Shown here: piece after piece, positions 9,162 to 18,218 of the stretch | Position numbering within the stretch: position 1 is the first letter of the stretch | Layout of the letters: each line of letters begins with the position of its first letter | Assembly: GCA_030589895.1 (NCBI GenBank) | Contig: JAUUZQ010000013.1 | Location: 1-51,721, forward strand | DNA from: Bacteroidales bacterium | GTDB taxonomy: Bacteria > Bacteroidota > Bacteroidia > Bacteroidales > GCA-2748055 | DNA length: 51,721 bases | Reading direction: 5' to 3' | Made by a program: the position numbers and the translations under genes | Notes under the pieces: generated by a model | Databases searched by the model: none | What the model was told of the DNA's origin: nothing | What the model saw: only the letters and a program-made list of their open reading frames with translations

Positions 9162-10517
9162 ATGAAAACCTACCAGATGAAAACTGTAGCGATAAAAACA
9201 ATAATTTCAGCGTTTGCATTACTAATAATGCTCCCTGCTATGTCCCAGAAGGGCATTGAAGATGGATCGAAATATGGCCAGGGTAAAGACAGTATAAATT
9301 GTCTGATGAACCTCTCCTTATATAAGGAATTCTTTAAGCATAACAACTATGGAGATGCTATCGGTCCATGGAGAAAAGTATTTTCAGAATGCCCTGCTTC
9401 AAGCCAAAACATGTATGTTGATGGAGTAAAAATGTATAAATCTTTTATAAGCAAAGAGAAAAATCCTGATGTTGTAAACGAAATGGTGGATACGCTCATG
9501 CTTATTTATGACAGGAGATTTAAATATTTCAATGATGAGGCAAATGTGATCAGCAGAAAAGCAATTGACTTGCTTCGGTACAGAAAAGACGATATAAATT
9601 CTGTACAGGAAGCATACGAATATTTGGGCAGAAGTATAGAGCTAGGTCCGGACAAAGCCAGAGATGCTGTTGTCATCCTGTTCGTTAACTCAAGCGTAAC
9701 ACTTAGCAAAGCAGGTAAAATAGAACATAATGATGCCATTGAAGACTATTTTATGGCAACAGAAATTATTGACAGGCACTTAGCTAAGAACTCCAAAGAC
9801 AGGCGCTGGGGAAAAGCAAAGGAAAATATTGATGCCTTTGTTTTGAAGGAGGGAGTTCTAACTTGTGAAGCACTGAATAACTATTATGGACCTCTATTTG
9901 AAGCCAACCAGAATGATGAAGAATTTCTGAATAAAGTAACAAATTTCTATATCAGTACAGGTTGTGACAGGGCAGATATTTATGTGCTTGCTTTAGAGAA
10001 ACTATACAGTATCAATCCTTCTGCTCAATCAGCCTATAAAGTGGCTAATCTATATCTGTCAAAACAGAAGTATGATGAAGCCCTTGTGTATTTTAGAGAA
10101 GCCGTTGCAGGTGATGCAGACAATGAAACCAAGGCAACATATTACTTCAAACTTGCCCAGGTTACAAGAATTCTAAAAAATTACTGTGAGTCTATAAAAT
10201 ATGCAAAGGAAGCTATTAAACTGAATCCAAATTATGGCGATGTTTATATGCTAATGGGAAATAACTATATTGACAGCAGGTCTAATCTTGATGATCAATT
10301 AAATGGTAGTACTGCATATTGGGCTGCAGTTGACAAGTTTAAAAAAGCAAAAGAAGTTAATAACTCTCTGGCAGCTGATGCCAATAAGAAGATTAATGAT
10401 TACTCTGGATTGTATCCTAACTCTGAAGATTGCTTCTTCCTGAATCTTGAAGAAGGAAAATCATACAATGTAAAGGGATGTATCAATGAGTATACAGTCA
10501 TAAAATACAGGAAATAA
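9162..10517 (+). CDS. Periplasmic tetratricopeptide-repeat protein
   Basis: Secreted 451-aa protein with a signal peptide ending around AMSQ (residues 1-29; a second ATG at 9177 is equally usable). The body is alpha-helical, with recognisable TPR units in the second half, for example SAYKVANLYLSKQKYDEALVYF followed by ATYYFKLAQVTRILKNYCESIKY and a third starting NYGDVYMLMG. TPR domains carry protein contacts, so an envelope-assembly role beside the outer membrane protein and LptC is reasonable but inferred. A stem-loop follows its stop. I do not recognise a named family. Confidence 0.75.
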   Translation: MKTYQMKTVAIKTIISAFALLIMLPAMSQKGIEDGSKYGQGKDSINCLMNLSLYKEFFKHNNYGDAIGPWRKVFSECPASSQNMYVDGVKMYKSFISKEKNPDVVNEMVDTLMLIYDRRFKYFNDEANVISRKAIDLLRYRKDDINSVQEAYEYLGRSIELGPDKARDAVVILFVNSSVTLSKAGKIEHNDAIEDYFMATEIIDRHLAKNSKDRRWGKAKENIDAFVLKEGVLTCEALNNYYGPLFEANQNDEEFLNKVTNFYISTGCDRADIYVLALEKLYSINPSAQSAYKVANLYLSKQKYDEALVYFREAVAGDADNETKATYYFKLAQVTRILKNYCESIKYAKEAIKLNPNYGDVYMLMGNNYIDSRSNLDDQLNGSTAYWAAVDKFKKAKEVNNSLAADANKKINDYSGLYPNSEDCFFLNLEEGKSYNVKGCINEYTVIKYRK

Positions 10518-10537
10518 AAAATTATTTCAAAAAGAGG

Positions 10538-10610
10538 CTGCCTGCAGAGTATTCCTGGTTTTTTTTGTAATAAATTACCAGTGTAATTAACTTTGCAGGC
10601 AGTTTTTATT
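10538..10610 (+). terminator. Long inverted repeat with T-tract between the TPR gene and lptC
   Basis: CTGCCTGCAGAGT (10538-10550) pairs with ACTTTGCAGGCAG (10590-10602) with one mismatch. An inner CTGGT/ACCAG stem (10555-10559 with 10577-10581) shortens the loop, and AGTTTTTATTTTT follows. It ends 10 bp before the lptC ATG, so it may be a terminator or an attenuating leader for lptC. Confidence 0.6.
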
Positions 10611-10620
10611 TTTACGATAA

Positions 10621-11187
10621 ATGAACCGCATACCAATCATAGTAATTCAAATTTTAGCTTTTAGCTGGCTGCTTACTGCCTGTGAAAATGATATAGAAAA
10701 AATAAACCTTTTTACTGGAGAATCAAGCGATTATCCGGATATCATTGCTGAGAATATTGAAGTAATGTACAGTGATTCGTCAAAAGTAAAGGTCCAGATG
10801 CATTCAAAAGAGCTGCGGCAATACAATAATGCAGAAGAACCATATAGTGAATTTCCCAAAGGCCTGATAATACATTTTTATGATGATTCTATGAAAATAG
10901 AATCAGAGATAAGTGCTGATTATGCAATTTACCACAATGAACAGAAGTTATGGCATGCAACAGGAAATGTGATTGCAAAGAATCATAAAAGTGGTGAAAG
11001 ACTCGACTCAGAAGAGCTCTTCTGGGATGAAGAAAAAGAAGAAATCTATTCCAATACATTTACGCGAATTGTAAATGAAAATGGAACATTTTATGGTCAG
11101 AGTGGTTTTAAATCAAACCAGACGCTGACGAAATATAAACTTATAGGAGTAACCAATAGTATAATAAACATAAGTGAAGATGAATAA
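10621..11187 (+). CDS. lptC: LPS export lipoprotein LptC-like
   Basis: Component of the Lpt bridge that carries lipopolysaccharide from the inner to the outer membrane. The 188-aa protein has a lipobox LLTAC with the cysteine at residue 21, so the N-terminus would be lipidated rather than membrane-spanning as in E. coli LptC. The mature part has the YPDIIAENIEV...SKVKVQMHSKELRQY and YAIYHNEQKLWHATGNVIAKN segments of the LptC/OstA beta-jellyroll. It overlaps the next small gene by 8 nt and sits in an envelope-biogenesis operon, consistent with the call. Confidence 0.85.
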   Translation: MNRIPIIVIQILAFSWLLTACENDIEKINLFTGESSDYPDIIAENIEVMYSDSSKVKVQMHSKELRQYNNAEEPYSEFPKGLIIHFYDDSMKIESEISADYAIYHNEQKLWHATGNVIAKNHKSGERLDSEELFWDEEKEEIYSNTFTRIVNENGTFYGQSGFKSNQTLTKYKLIGVTNSIINISEDE

Positions 11188-11362
11188 AACAGGCGTTCTA
11201 TTTGAAATTATCTGGTTCGTTATGGGTGGTTTGTTGCTAATCATGGGAATCCAACAAAGCATCGATACCGGAATTGAAGAAAACTGGCACCTCCTGCTGT
11301 TTGCTTTACTGGCTCTATTGATGTATTACCGACGTAGAAAAATCAGAATGGACAACAAGTAA
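11180..11362 (+). CDS. Small membrane protein, 60 aa
   Basis: Unrecognised 60-aa protein with two predicted transmembrane helices (roughly residues 6-24 and 37-51) and a strongly basic C-terminal tail, YYRRRKIRMDNK. The start is the ATG at 11180, which overlaps the lptC stop by 8 nt; an in-frame GTG at 11174 is the alternative. One base separates its stop from the next gene. The tight coupling on both sides supports it being real. Its position suggests an accessory role with LptC or the CNNM protein, but nothing in the sequence says which. Confidence 0.65.
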   Translation: MNKTGVLFEIIWFVMGGLLLIMGIQQSIDTGIEENWHLLLFALLALLMYYRRRKIRMDNK

Positions 11363-11363
11363 A

Positions 11364-12629
11364 ATGCAGGAATTGCTTATCATATTTCTGTCGTTACTGT
11401 TCTCAGCATTCTTTTCGGGAATGGAAATTGCTTTCATTTCATCGAATAAGCTCCGTATTGAGATTGACAAGAAGCATAAATCCTTCTCATCAAAAATAAT
11501 TGCAATATTTACTAAAAATCCTTCCAGATATATTGCTACAATGCTGGTGGGGAACAATGTTGCTTTGGTAATATACGGTATTGCCATTGCCGGTATTCTT
11601 CAGGAACCTTTAATTCAACTCTTCAAGAATGATGCAGAAGTATTGGTATTGTTGATCCAGACTATAATCTCAACCCTTATCATTCTTTTTACTGCTGAAT
11701 TCCTCCCCAAAACACTGTTCCGTATAAACCCGAACGGGGCATTGAAAGTATTCTCCTTACCCATTCTGTTTTTCTATGTTCTACTCTATCCGATTACAAT
11801 CTTTTCAATTGCTTTGTCGAACTTCACCATGAAATATATACTAAAGGTGAGAATTGCCAATGAGTCCGGGAAACAAATATTTGGAAAGGTAGATCTCAAC
11901 CACCTGGTTGAAGAGGGTCATCTTGAATTGGATGAGAGTGAATCAGATATTCAGGATTTGAAGATTTTTAAAAATGCAATGGAACTTTCCAGTCTGAAGG
12001 TAAGGGATTGTATGATCCCAAGGACAGAAATTGTTGCCCTGGAAATTGAAAGCCCAATACAGCAATTATTAGACACATTTACACAATCCGGATTAAGCAG
12101 GATCCTTATCTACCGGAATAATATAGATAATGTGATCGGATATGTAAATACCAAAGATATGTTTCAAAATCCTGAACATATTGGTGATCATCTGAAGTCA
12201 TTGCCTATTGTTCCCGAAACACTACGCGTAAATAAAATCCTGAAGACATTCATAAAAGACCAAAAAAACATAGCACTGGTACTGGATGAATTTGGAGGAA
12301 CATCGGGCATGATTACTACTGAAGATATAATTGAAGAGATATTTGGAGAGATCCAGGACGAACATGATATAACAGATCTCATTGAAGAGATAATCGATGA
12401 CAAGCATTTCAAATTTTCCGGCAGATTAGAAATCGACCACCTGAATGAATCTTATCAGATGGACATACCAAAATCCGATGAGTATGAGACATTGGCCGGA
12501 TTCATCATTTTTCATCATGAGAATATACCATCATTAAATGAATCAATTCAAATTGGTAGATTTTCGATGAAAATAATTCAAGTAAGTGCCAATAAAATTG
12601 AGTTGGTGGAATTGACTTTGGATCAATAA
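11364..12629 (+). CDS. CNNM/CorC-type membrane protein with CBS domains
   Basis: 421-aa protein of the HlyC/CorC (CNNM) family, whose members are linked to magnesium or cobalt efflux; older annotations say hemolysin. Order: DUF21 transmembrane domain (about 1-190, beginning with helices around LLIIFLSLLFSAFFSGMEIAF), a CBS pair (about 205-325, with MIPRTEIVALE and IALVLDEFGGTSGMITTEDIIEEIFGEI), and a C-terminal CorC_HlyC domain (about 340-415). The GMEIAF motif is the DUF21 signature. It follows the small membrane protein by 1 bp. The transported ion is not deducible. Confidence 0.88.
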   Translation: MQELLIIFLSLLFSAFFSGMEIAFISSNKLRIEIDKKHKSFSSKIIAIFTKNPSRYIATMLVGNNVALVIYGIAIAGILQEPLIQLFKNDAEVLVLLIQTIISTLIILFTAEFLPKTLFRINPNGALKVFSLPILFFYVLLYPITIFSIALSNFTMKYILKVRIANESGKQIFGKVDLNHLVEEGHLELDESESDIQDLKIFKNAMELSSLKVRDCMIPRTEIVALEIESPIQQLLDTFTQSGLSRILIYRNNIDNVIGYVNTKDMFQNPEHIGDHLKSLPIVPETLRVNKILKTFIKDQKNIALVLDEFGGTSGMITTEDIIEEIFGEIQDEHDITDLIEEIIDDKHFKFSGRLEIDHLNESYQMDIPKSDEYETLAGFIIFHHENIPSLNESIQIGRFSMKIIQVSANKIELVELTLDQ

Positions 12630-12727
12630 AATTTATTCTTTGACCTGATTGTATTACTTGCCTCAACTTTACCACAATACGATTATACTTTATTACTCAC
12701 ATCTTTTTTGTTTCAACCTATAATTAC

Positions 12728-12735
12728 TATATTCG
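12728..12735 (+). promoter_or_regulatory. Possible promoter of the PPIase gene
   Basis: TATATTCG resembles the TAnnTTTG -7 box with one mismatch. A TTTG at 12707-12710 lies 17 nt upstream, slightly closer than usual for the -33 element. It is within the 152-bp gap after the CNNM gene, the first gap in this block large enough for a promoter. Confidence 0.3.
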
Positions 12736-12781
12736 CATGCTAAAATTTTTGATGTAATATATTAATTGAAATATTGATTAA

Positions 12782-14914
12782 ATGGCAACGCTAGAATTGA
12801 TTAGAAGAAGGGCAGGAATACTAATGATGGCAGTAATTGGACTGGCCATGCTCGGTTTTATTCTTGGGGATTTTAACTTAAGACCCAGCACAAGGGTAGC
12901 AGAAATTAATGGGGAATCTTTTGAAGCTGAAGAATACCGACAAGGGGAGCAGGTTTTAAGAAACTTTTATAAACTTAACTATGGTCAAAATCTTGATGCT
13001 CAACAAGAGCAACAAGTTCAGGATGAAACCTGGAGCCGATTAGTCAGGCAGACCATTATGAACAAGTCCTACAATTACTTAGGCATTGATGTCAGCATCG
13101 ATGAATTGAAGTCGATGGTTGCCGGTGATCAGAGTACCGGATTTGGAGGAAATGCTTCAGCTTTCAGTGAACCTCATCCAATAGTAAGACAAATGTTTAC
13201 GAACCCGGAAACTGGTGAATTTAACCAATTCATCATGATGAATTACTTCAACTCTCTTGGTACAGAGGCGTACGCACAAGAGAATCAGAGATGGGTGTTT
13301 ATAGAAAATGAGATTATAGATGAAAGACTCAATCAAAAATATTTAACCCTAATTAGTAAAGGTCTCAGGCCAACATCTCTTGAAGTGAAGGATCACTTTC
13401 TGGTGAATGGAAAAAAAGTTGATTTTAATTTTGTTTTGAAAAATTTCTCCAGTGTAAGTGATGAGGAAATTTCATTTACAGAGGCTGATTTAAAAGCTTA
13501 CTATAAAAACAATATTGAGTCCTACAAACAAAATGAGTCCAGGTCGATTGAGTATGTCGTTTTTGAAGTTGTATCAAGCGACAATGATGATACAAACTCA
13601 AAACTATGGGCAGAACAGACAAAAGCTGAATTTGGACGTCTGAGTGATAACAGGGTAATTTCCTATGTCAATAATGTTTCAGATGAGCCTTATGATAAAC
13701 GTTTCTATACTGATGATGAATTAAGTTCAATTTTAAAAGACTCTCTTCTCAGCCAAAGCAACGACTATATCTACGGCCCATATTACGAAACTCAATCTTA
13801 TAAAATATCCAAAAAGAAAGAAACTCAAATGCGTGCTGACTCGGTCAGGGCAAGACATATTTTAATTGGCTATGCTGTTGTAGGTGATGTAAGGCGTGCA
13901 CAAGAAATTGCTGACAGTCTTAAAACTGTAATTGAAGAAGGAGCAGATTTCAATTTAATAGCCCTTCAATATTCATCTGACGAAAGAAACCGTGCTATTG
14001 GCGGAGACCTGGGATGGTTCAGGGAAGGAGCAATGGATCAGGAATTAAACGATGCTTGCTTTGAAAACAAAGCCGGTGACTTACTGGTTTCTTCCTCAAA
14101 CCGCGGAGCACATATTATTCTTATTGAATCTCAAAGTAAGCCGGTAAGCAAGGTACAAATTGCAACGATTGTTCATAATGTTATACCGAGCAGCGAAACA
14201 GATCAGGATTTCTATAACAGGGCTGTTAAATTCAGAGCAAAATCTACCAGTAAGGAAAAGTTTGATGAACAAGCTATTGAATATGGACTCGACCCAAGGA
14301 TTGTGCCTGGTATCACTAAAGATCAACGCACGATTCCGGGACTTGAAAGTCCTGTAAGAATTATTGGATGGGCATATTCAGCGGAACAAAGTGATGTAAG
14401 CAATATTTTCGATGTAGAAGATAAATATATTGTAGCAACGCTGACTGAGGTTAAAGAAGAGGGCTATGCTGATTTTGAAGATGTTCGCAATGAAATAGAA
14501 CTAGAGATAAAGAAACTGAAAAAAGGTGAAGTTCTGATGGCTGACATGCAGAATAAACTCACTGAATCAACTGATCTTTCCTCCTTTGCCGTATCTGAAA
14601 ACTTAAGTGTTTCAGATGCCCAGGTTCATTTTGCAAACGCTTACGTTGAAAATGCCGGAATTGAACCATATATTGTTGGAGCATCAATGTATCTTCCTGT
14701 AGACCAAGTGTCTGGTCCATTTGTAGGAGAAAATGGCGTAATGCTTGTTGATGTTACAAATCGTGAAGAAGCTGCAACAGATGCAGATATGTCTTCATCA
14801 TTAACAAGATTGGTATATTCACTGCAATCGAGAAGTAATTTCGAACCTTTTGAAGCACTGGTAGAAGAAGCCAATGTGGTTGACGACAGATTGAAGATTT
14901 TTTATACCAGATAA
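12782..14914 (+). CDS. Membrane-anchored parvulin-type peptidylprolyl isomerase (PpiD/SurA-like)
   Basis: 710-aa periplasmic chaperone/isomerase anchored by one N-terminal helix (residues about 10-30, RAGILMMAVIGLAMLGFILGDF). The N-terminal region resembles the SurA/PpiD chaperone domain. The parvulin domain at roughly 355-455 includes RARHILIGYAVV, the EEGADFNLIALQYSSD helix and GGDLGWFREGAMDQEL. This architecture is that of PpiD, which helps proteins leaving the Sec translocon; in Bacteroidota the same family is usually annotated SurA N-terminal domain protein. It closes the plus-strand envelope block and is followed by a strong terminator. Confidence 0.88.
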   Translation: MATLELIRRRAGILMMAVIGLAMLGFILGDFNLRPSTRVAEINGESFEAEEYRQGEQVLRNFYKLNYGQNLDAQQEQQVQDETWSRLVRQTIMNKSYNYLGIDVSIDELKSMVAGDQSTGFGGNASAFSEPHPIVRQMFTNPETGEFNQFIMMNYFNSLGTEAYAQENQRWVFIENEIIDERLNQKYLTLISKGLRPTSLEVKDHFLVNGKKVDFNFVLKNFSSVSDEEISFTEADLKAYYKNNIESYKQNESRSIEYVVFEVVSSDNDDTNSKLWAEQTKAEFGRLSDNRVISYVNNVSDEPYDKRFYTDDELSSILKDSLLSQSNDYIYGPYYETQSYKISKKKETQMRADSVRARHILIGYAVVGDVRRAQEIADSLKTVIEEGADFNLIALQYSSDERNRAIGGDLGWFREGAMDQELNDACFENKAGDLLVSSSNRGAHIILIESQSKPVSKVQIATIVHNVIPSSETDQDFYNRAVKFRAKSTSKEKFDEQAIEYGLDPRIVPGITKDQRTIPGLESPVRIIGWAYSAEQSDVSNIFDVEDKYIVATLTEVKEEGYADFEDVRNEIELEIKKLKKGEVLMADMQNKLTESTDLSSFAVSENLSVSDAQVHFANAYVENAGIEPYIVGASMYLPVDQVSGPFVGENGVMLVDVTNREEAATDADMSSSLTRLVYSLQSRSNFEPFEALVEEANVVDDRLKIFYTR

Positions 14915-14934
14915 GAGGCCTGAATAAAATATAT

Positions 14935-14971
14935 AAGCTGCCTTTATGTAAAATGAAGGCAGCTTTTTTTT
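14935..14971. terminator. Intrinsic terminator between converging PPIase gene and yqeY
   Basis: Perfect 10-bp stem AAGCTGCCTT (14935-14944) / AAGGCAGCTT (14956-14965) with an 11-nt loop, followed on the plus strand by a run of T. On the minus strand the hairpin is followed by an AT-rich TTATATATTTTATT, so it probably serves the dcw operon as well. It touches the yqeY stop codon. Confidence 0.9.
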
Positions 14972-15419
14972 ATCCAAGCAATTCCCGTACAATCACGGAA
15001 ATAACCTTACCATCAGCCTTCCCGGCAAGTGCTTTTGATGCAGCTCCCATAACAGCACCCATATCCTTCATAGACTCCGCAGCCATCTCTTTCACGAGAC
15101 TTTGAAGATAAGTCCTGATCTCAGCTTCATCCATTTGAGCCGGCATATATACCTTGATCACATCCAATTCCTGGATCTCTTTCTGGTAAAGATCCTCCCG
15201 CCCCTGCTCTTTATAAATATCTGCAGAGTCTTTGCGTTGCTTCACCAACTTCTGAATTATTTTTATCTCTTCTTCCGGAGAGAGCTCAGAGCCAGCTGGT
15301 TTCTCTGTTCTTGCCAGTGTGAATGCAGTTTTCACAGACCGCAATGCTTCCAGTTTAATCTTCTCTCTGGCCAGCATTGCTTTCTTTATCTCCTCATTAA
15401 TTGTTTCGGTAAGTGACAT
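14970..15419 (-). CDS. yqeY: GatB/YqeY domain protein
   Basis: 149-aa cytoplasmic protein of the YqeY family, related to the C-terminal tRNA-binding tail of GatB. The N-terminal helical part (LTETINEEIKKAMLAREKIKLEALR) and the C-terminal GAVMGAASKALAGKADGKVISVIVRELL segment are typical and complete. Biochemical function is not established; in GatB this module helps amidate mischarged tRNA. It is the last gene of the dcw cluster, 10 bp after ftsZ. Confidence 0.93.
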   Translation of the reverse strand: MSLTETINEEIKKAMLAREKIKLEALRSVKTAFTLARTEKPAGSELSPEEEIKIIQKLVKQRKDSADIYKEQGREDLYQKEIQELDVIKVYMPAQMDEAEIRTYLQSLVKEMAAESMKDMGAVMGAASKALAGKADGKVISVIVRELLG

Positions 15420-15429
15420 AATATATAAT

Positions 15430-16857
15430 TTAATCTACGTTATCATGAAGATAGGAATTGTCCTGTCTTAGCTTAGGTGAATTCTCTTCCTCCTCTGTTA
15501 ATCTATACCTCGATACCTCCTCGCTCTCAGAATGCTGCTTGTTATCCAGCTGCACTTTTTTTCTTACATATGCAGGTACATTCTCCAACTTGTCGATTTC
15601 ATCTTTTCCCGATTCGGAGGTATACCCCTCCTCTTTCAGCTTCTCATTTGTTCTCTTCAAATTTCTAACCCGTTCCGCCAATCGACCATCATCAGACTCA
15701 TTATCTGATTCTGATTTAGCCAATAGAATATATGCTTCTTCCTCATCCTCAGGCATGCCAAATTCGAGGGTTTTCTGAGTTGGAGCTTGTATATTAAAAC
15801 TAACTGTTGCATTAGACCTCGATTTATCATTTTCCCTGAGAGGAATTTTTTCAAGATGCTTTTTTCCTTCATATACCTCAGGGATACTATTCATCTTAAA
15901 TCCTGTAGCAATAATTGTAACACATATTTCATCCTCCAGGCTTTCATCATGTCCCACGCCCCAGATAAGAGAAGTATCTTTCGCAGCAGAATTAATCACA
16001 TAATCTGTGATTTCTGAGACCTCATCCATTGTAATTTCTACATTTCCGGATGTAATATTTAAAAGTACACTTCGTGCTCCGGCTATGTCATTGTTATCCA
16101 GAAGTGGCGAAACAAGTGCTGCTTCAATTGCTTTCAGAGCACGATCCTCTCCAACCGCCTTCGCAGATCCCATCAGCGCAACACCGCTGTCAGTCATTAC
16201 TGTTTCAACATCTGCGAAATCCACATTTATATATCCAGGGACTGTAATAATTTCAGCTATCCCCTTTGCTGCTGTTGCCAGCACATCGTCTGCCTTGCTA
16301 AATGCTTCACTGATTTTCAGGTTACCATAAACCTCTCTGAGTTTCTCATTGTTGATCACGAGCAGGGAATCAACATGGTATTTTAGCTCATTAATTCCCC
16401 TTATGGCGTGATTTATCCTTTCGGGACCTTCAAAGCCAAACGGAATTGTAACAATTCCTACAGTAAGAATTCCCATCTCTTTTGCTGCTTCAGCAATAAC
16501 AGGGGCCGCACCAGTTCCGGTTCCTCCTCCCATTCCCGCTGTAATAAAAACCATGTTGGTATTGGTCCCCAGTAACTCTTTAATGGTGTCAATACTTTCC
16601 AATGCAGCTTGCTTTCCTACATCCGGTTTGCTACCTGCTCCCCGCCCTTCTGTCAGTGAATCTCCCAGCTGTATCTTTACAGCAACCGGACTATTGTTTA
16701 ATGCCTGTGCATCAGTGTTACACACCACAAAATTTACATCCTGTATCCCTTTTCGAAACATGTGATTAACAGCATTGCTTCCACCGCCTCCAACTCCAAT
16801 AACTTTGATGATGGAAGATTTTTCAGGTGCCAGGTCAAAATTCATTATCTCATCCAT
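15430..16857 (-). CDS. ftsZ: Cell division GTPase FtsZ
   Basis: Tubulin homologue that polymerises into the Z-ring. GVGGGGSNAVNHM, the GGGTGTGAAP signature loop and the T7 synergy loop segment NVDFADVETVM are all intact. After the globular core (to about residue 330) a charged linker leads to a C-terminal peptide ending YLHDNVD, which replaces the proteobacterial FtsA/ZipA-binding tail and matches the Bacteroidota form. It is 475 aa. Genes ftsA and ftsQ lie upstream in the same operon, 33 bp separating ftsA from ftsZ. Confidence 0.98.
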   Translation of the reverse strand: MDEIMNFDLAPEKSSIIKVIGVGGGGSNAVNHMFRKGIQDVNFVVCNTDAQALNNSPVAVKIQLGDSLTEGRGAGSKPDVGKQAALESIDTIKELLGTNTNMVFITAGMGGGTGTGAAPVIAEAAKEMGILTVGIVTIPFGFEGPERINHAIRGINELKYHVDSLLVINNEKLREVYGNLKISEAFSKADDVLATAAKGIAEIITVPGYINVDFADVETVMTDSGVALMGSAKAVGEDRALKAIEAALVSPLLDNNDIAGARSVLLNITSGNVEITMDEVSEITDYVINSAAKDTSLIWGVGHDESLEDEICVTIIATGFKMNSIPEVYEGKKHLEKIPLRENDKSRSNATVSFNIQAPTQKTLEFGMPEDEEEAYILLAKSESDNESDDGRLAERVRNLKRTNEKLKEEGYTSESGKDEIDKLENVPAYVRKKVQLDNKQHSESEEVSRYRLTEEEENSPKLRQDNSYLHDNVD

Positions 16858-16890
16858 AATAGATTCTTTTTAGATTCTCATCCAGATATT

Positions 16891-18213
16891 TTACATTTTA
16901 TCATCATTCTCATCAAAAAAACCGCCCAATGAAGCTTTCAGATTTTCAATGATTTTAATACCAATTAAACGATCTTTTTTTGGCATCTTTTCAGCCTCTT
17001 CCTCTTCCATTCCTTCACTCTCAATGTTTTTCACCGTCAATTCCTCTTTGTTCTCTGCATATATTTCAAGGCCCTTAAGCAACAGTCCAATTGACGTACT
17101 ATACATAGGTTGATTAATTTCCGCCGTAGTATCTGCAGCAAGACACTCATTTGGATAACCAATCCTGACATCCATTCCGGTTTTAAATTTAACCAGCTGA
17201 TTAAGATTCTTCAGCATTGCACCACCACCTGTAAGGACAATCCCTGCGCTTAACCTGTCCATGAAGCCAGAATTTTCAATCTCATAAATTACTGCATCAA
17301 TAATTTCCTCCATCCTGGATTGAATGATATATGCAAGGCTCTTAAAGCTTATCTCTTTGGGATCTCTTCCTGAGATTCCCGGGATGGTTACAACTTTATC
17401 CTCCTGGGCCAGGTCACCCAATGCTGAACCAAACTGCATTTTCAAGGATTCGGCCTGTCGTTGAAGAATTGCGCAACCCTCCTTTATATCCCGGGTTACA
17501 ACATTTCCGCCAAAGGGAATAACTGCTGTATGTCGAATTACATCATCGTAGTAAACAGCCACATCTGTTGTTCCGCCTCCAATATCAACAAGTGCCACAC
17601 CAGCTTCTTTCTCATCTTCAGTCAGCACTGCTGCACTGGAAGCCAGTGGTTCAAGTACCAGCTGCCGAACTTTAAGATCCACCCGATTAATACACTTTTC
17701 AATATTCCTGGCAGAAGAGATCTGACCAATAACAATGTGAAAATTTGCCTCCAGGCGCTTACCCGACATTCCAACAGGATTTTTAACTCCGGTCTCATTG
17801 TCCACAATATAATTCTGTGGCAATACATGAATAATCTCCTCTCCAACCTCCACCGGGATTTTATACATATCCTGAATAAGTGCATGTAGATCCTCCCTGG
17901 TAATTTCATCTTCATAAGAATCCCGGTTTATATACCCACGGTTTCTTACGGACTTAATGTGCTGACCAGCAATACCAACAAACACTTCATTAAAACGCAG
18001 ACCAGATTGCTCCTGTGCTTCACTTACAGTAGTCTGTATGGCATTAACAGTCTCCTCTATATTCAACACTACTCCACGTTTTACCCCTTTGGATGCTGAC
18101 TTACTGATCCCTAATACTTCGAGCCTGTTCTGCTCATTTAACTGGCCAACTAAACTTACAATTTTGGTTGTGCCTATGTCAATTGCTGCAACAATACGGT
18201 TTTTTTGAGCCAT
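16891..18213 (-). CDS. ftsA: Cell division protein FtsA
   Basis: Actin-like ATPase that tethers FtsZ to the membrane and recruits later division proteins. VAAIDIGTTKIVSLVG (phosphate 1), ALVDIGGGTTDVAVYY (phosphate 2) and GIVLTGGGAMLKNL (adenosine) are the ASKHA motifs, with the FtsA-specific 1C subdomain at about residues 85-160. The end of the chain, LIGIKIIENLKASLGGFFDE, fits the amphipathic membrane-targeting helix. It is 440 aa, with a 5-bp gap from ftsQ. Confidence 0.97.
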   Translation of the reverse strand: MAQKNRIVAAIDIGTTKIVSLVGQLNEQNRLEVLGISKSASKGVKRGVVLNIEETVNAIQTTVSEAQEQSGLRFNEVFVGIAGQHIKSVRNRGYINRDSYEDEITREDLHALIQDMYKIPVEVGEEIIHVLPQNYIVDNETGVKNPVGMSGKRLEANFHIVIGQISSARNIEKCINRVDLKVRQLVLEPLASSAAVLTEDEKEAGVALVDIGGGTTDVAVYYDDVIRHTAVIPFGGNVVTRDIKEGCAILQRQAESLKMQFGSALGDLAQEDKVVTIPGISGRDPKEISFKSLAYIIQSRMEEIIDAVIYEIENSGFMDRLSAGIVLTGGGAMLKNLNQLVKFKTGMDVRIGYPNECLAADTTAEINQPMYSTSIGLLLKGLEIYAENKEELTVKNIESEGMEEEEAEKMPKKDRLIGIKIIENLKASLGGFFDENDDKM

Positions 18214-18218
18214 AATTC

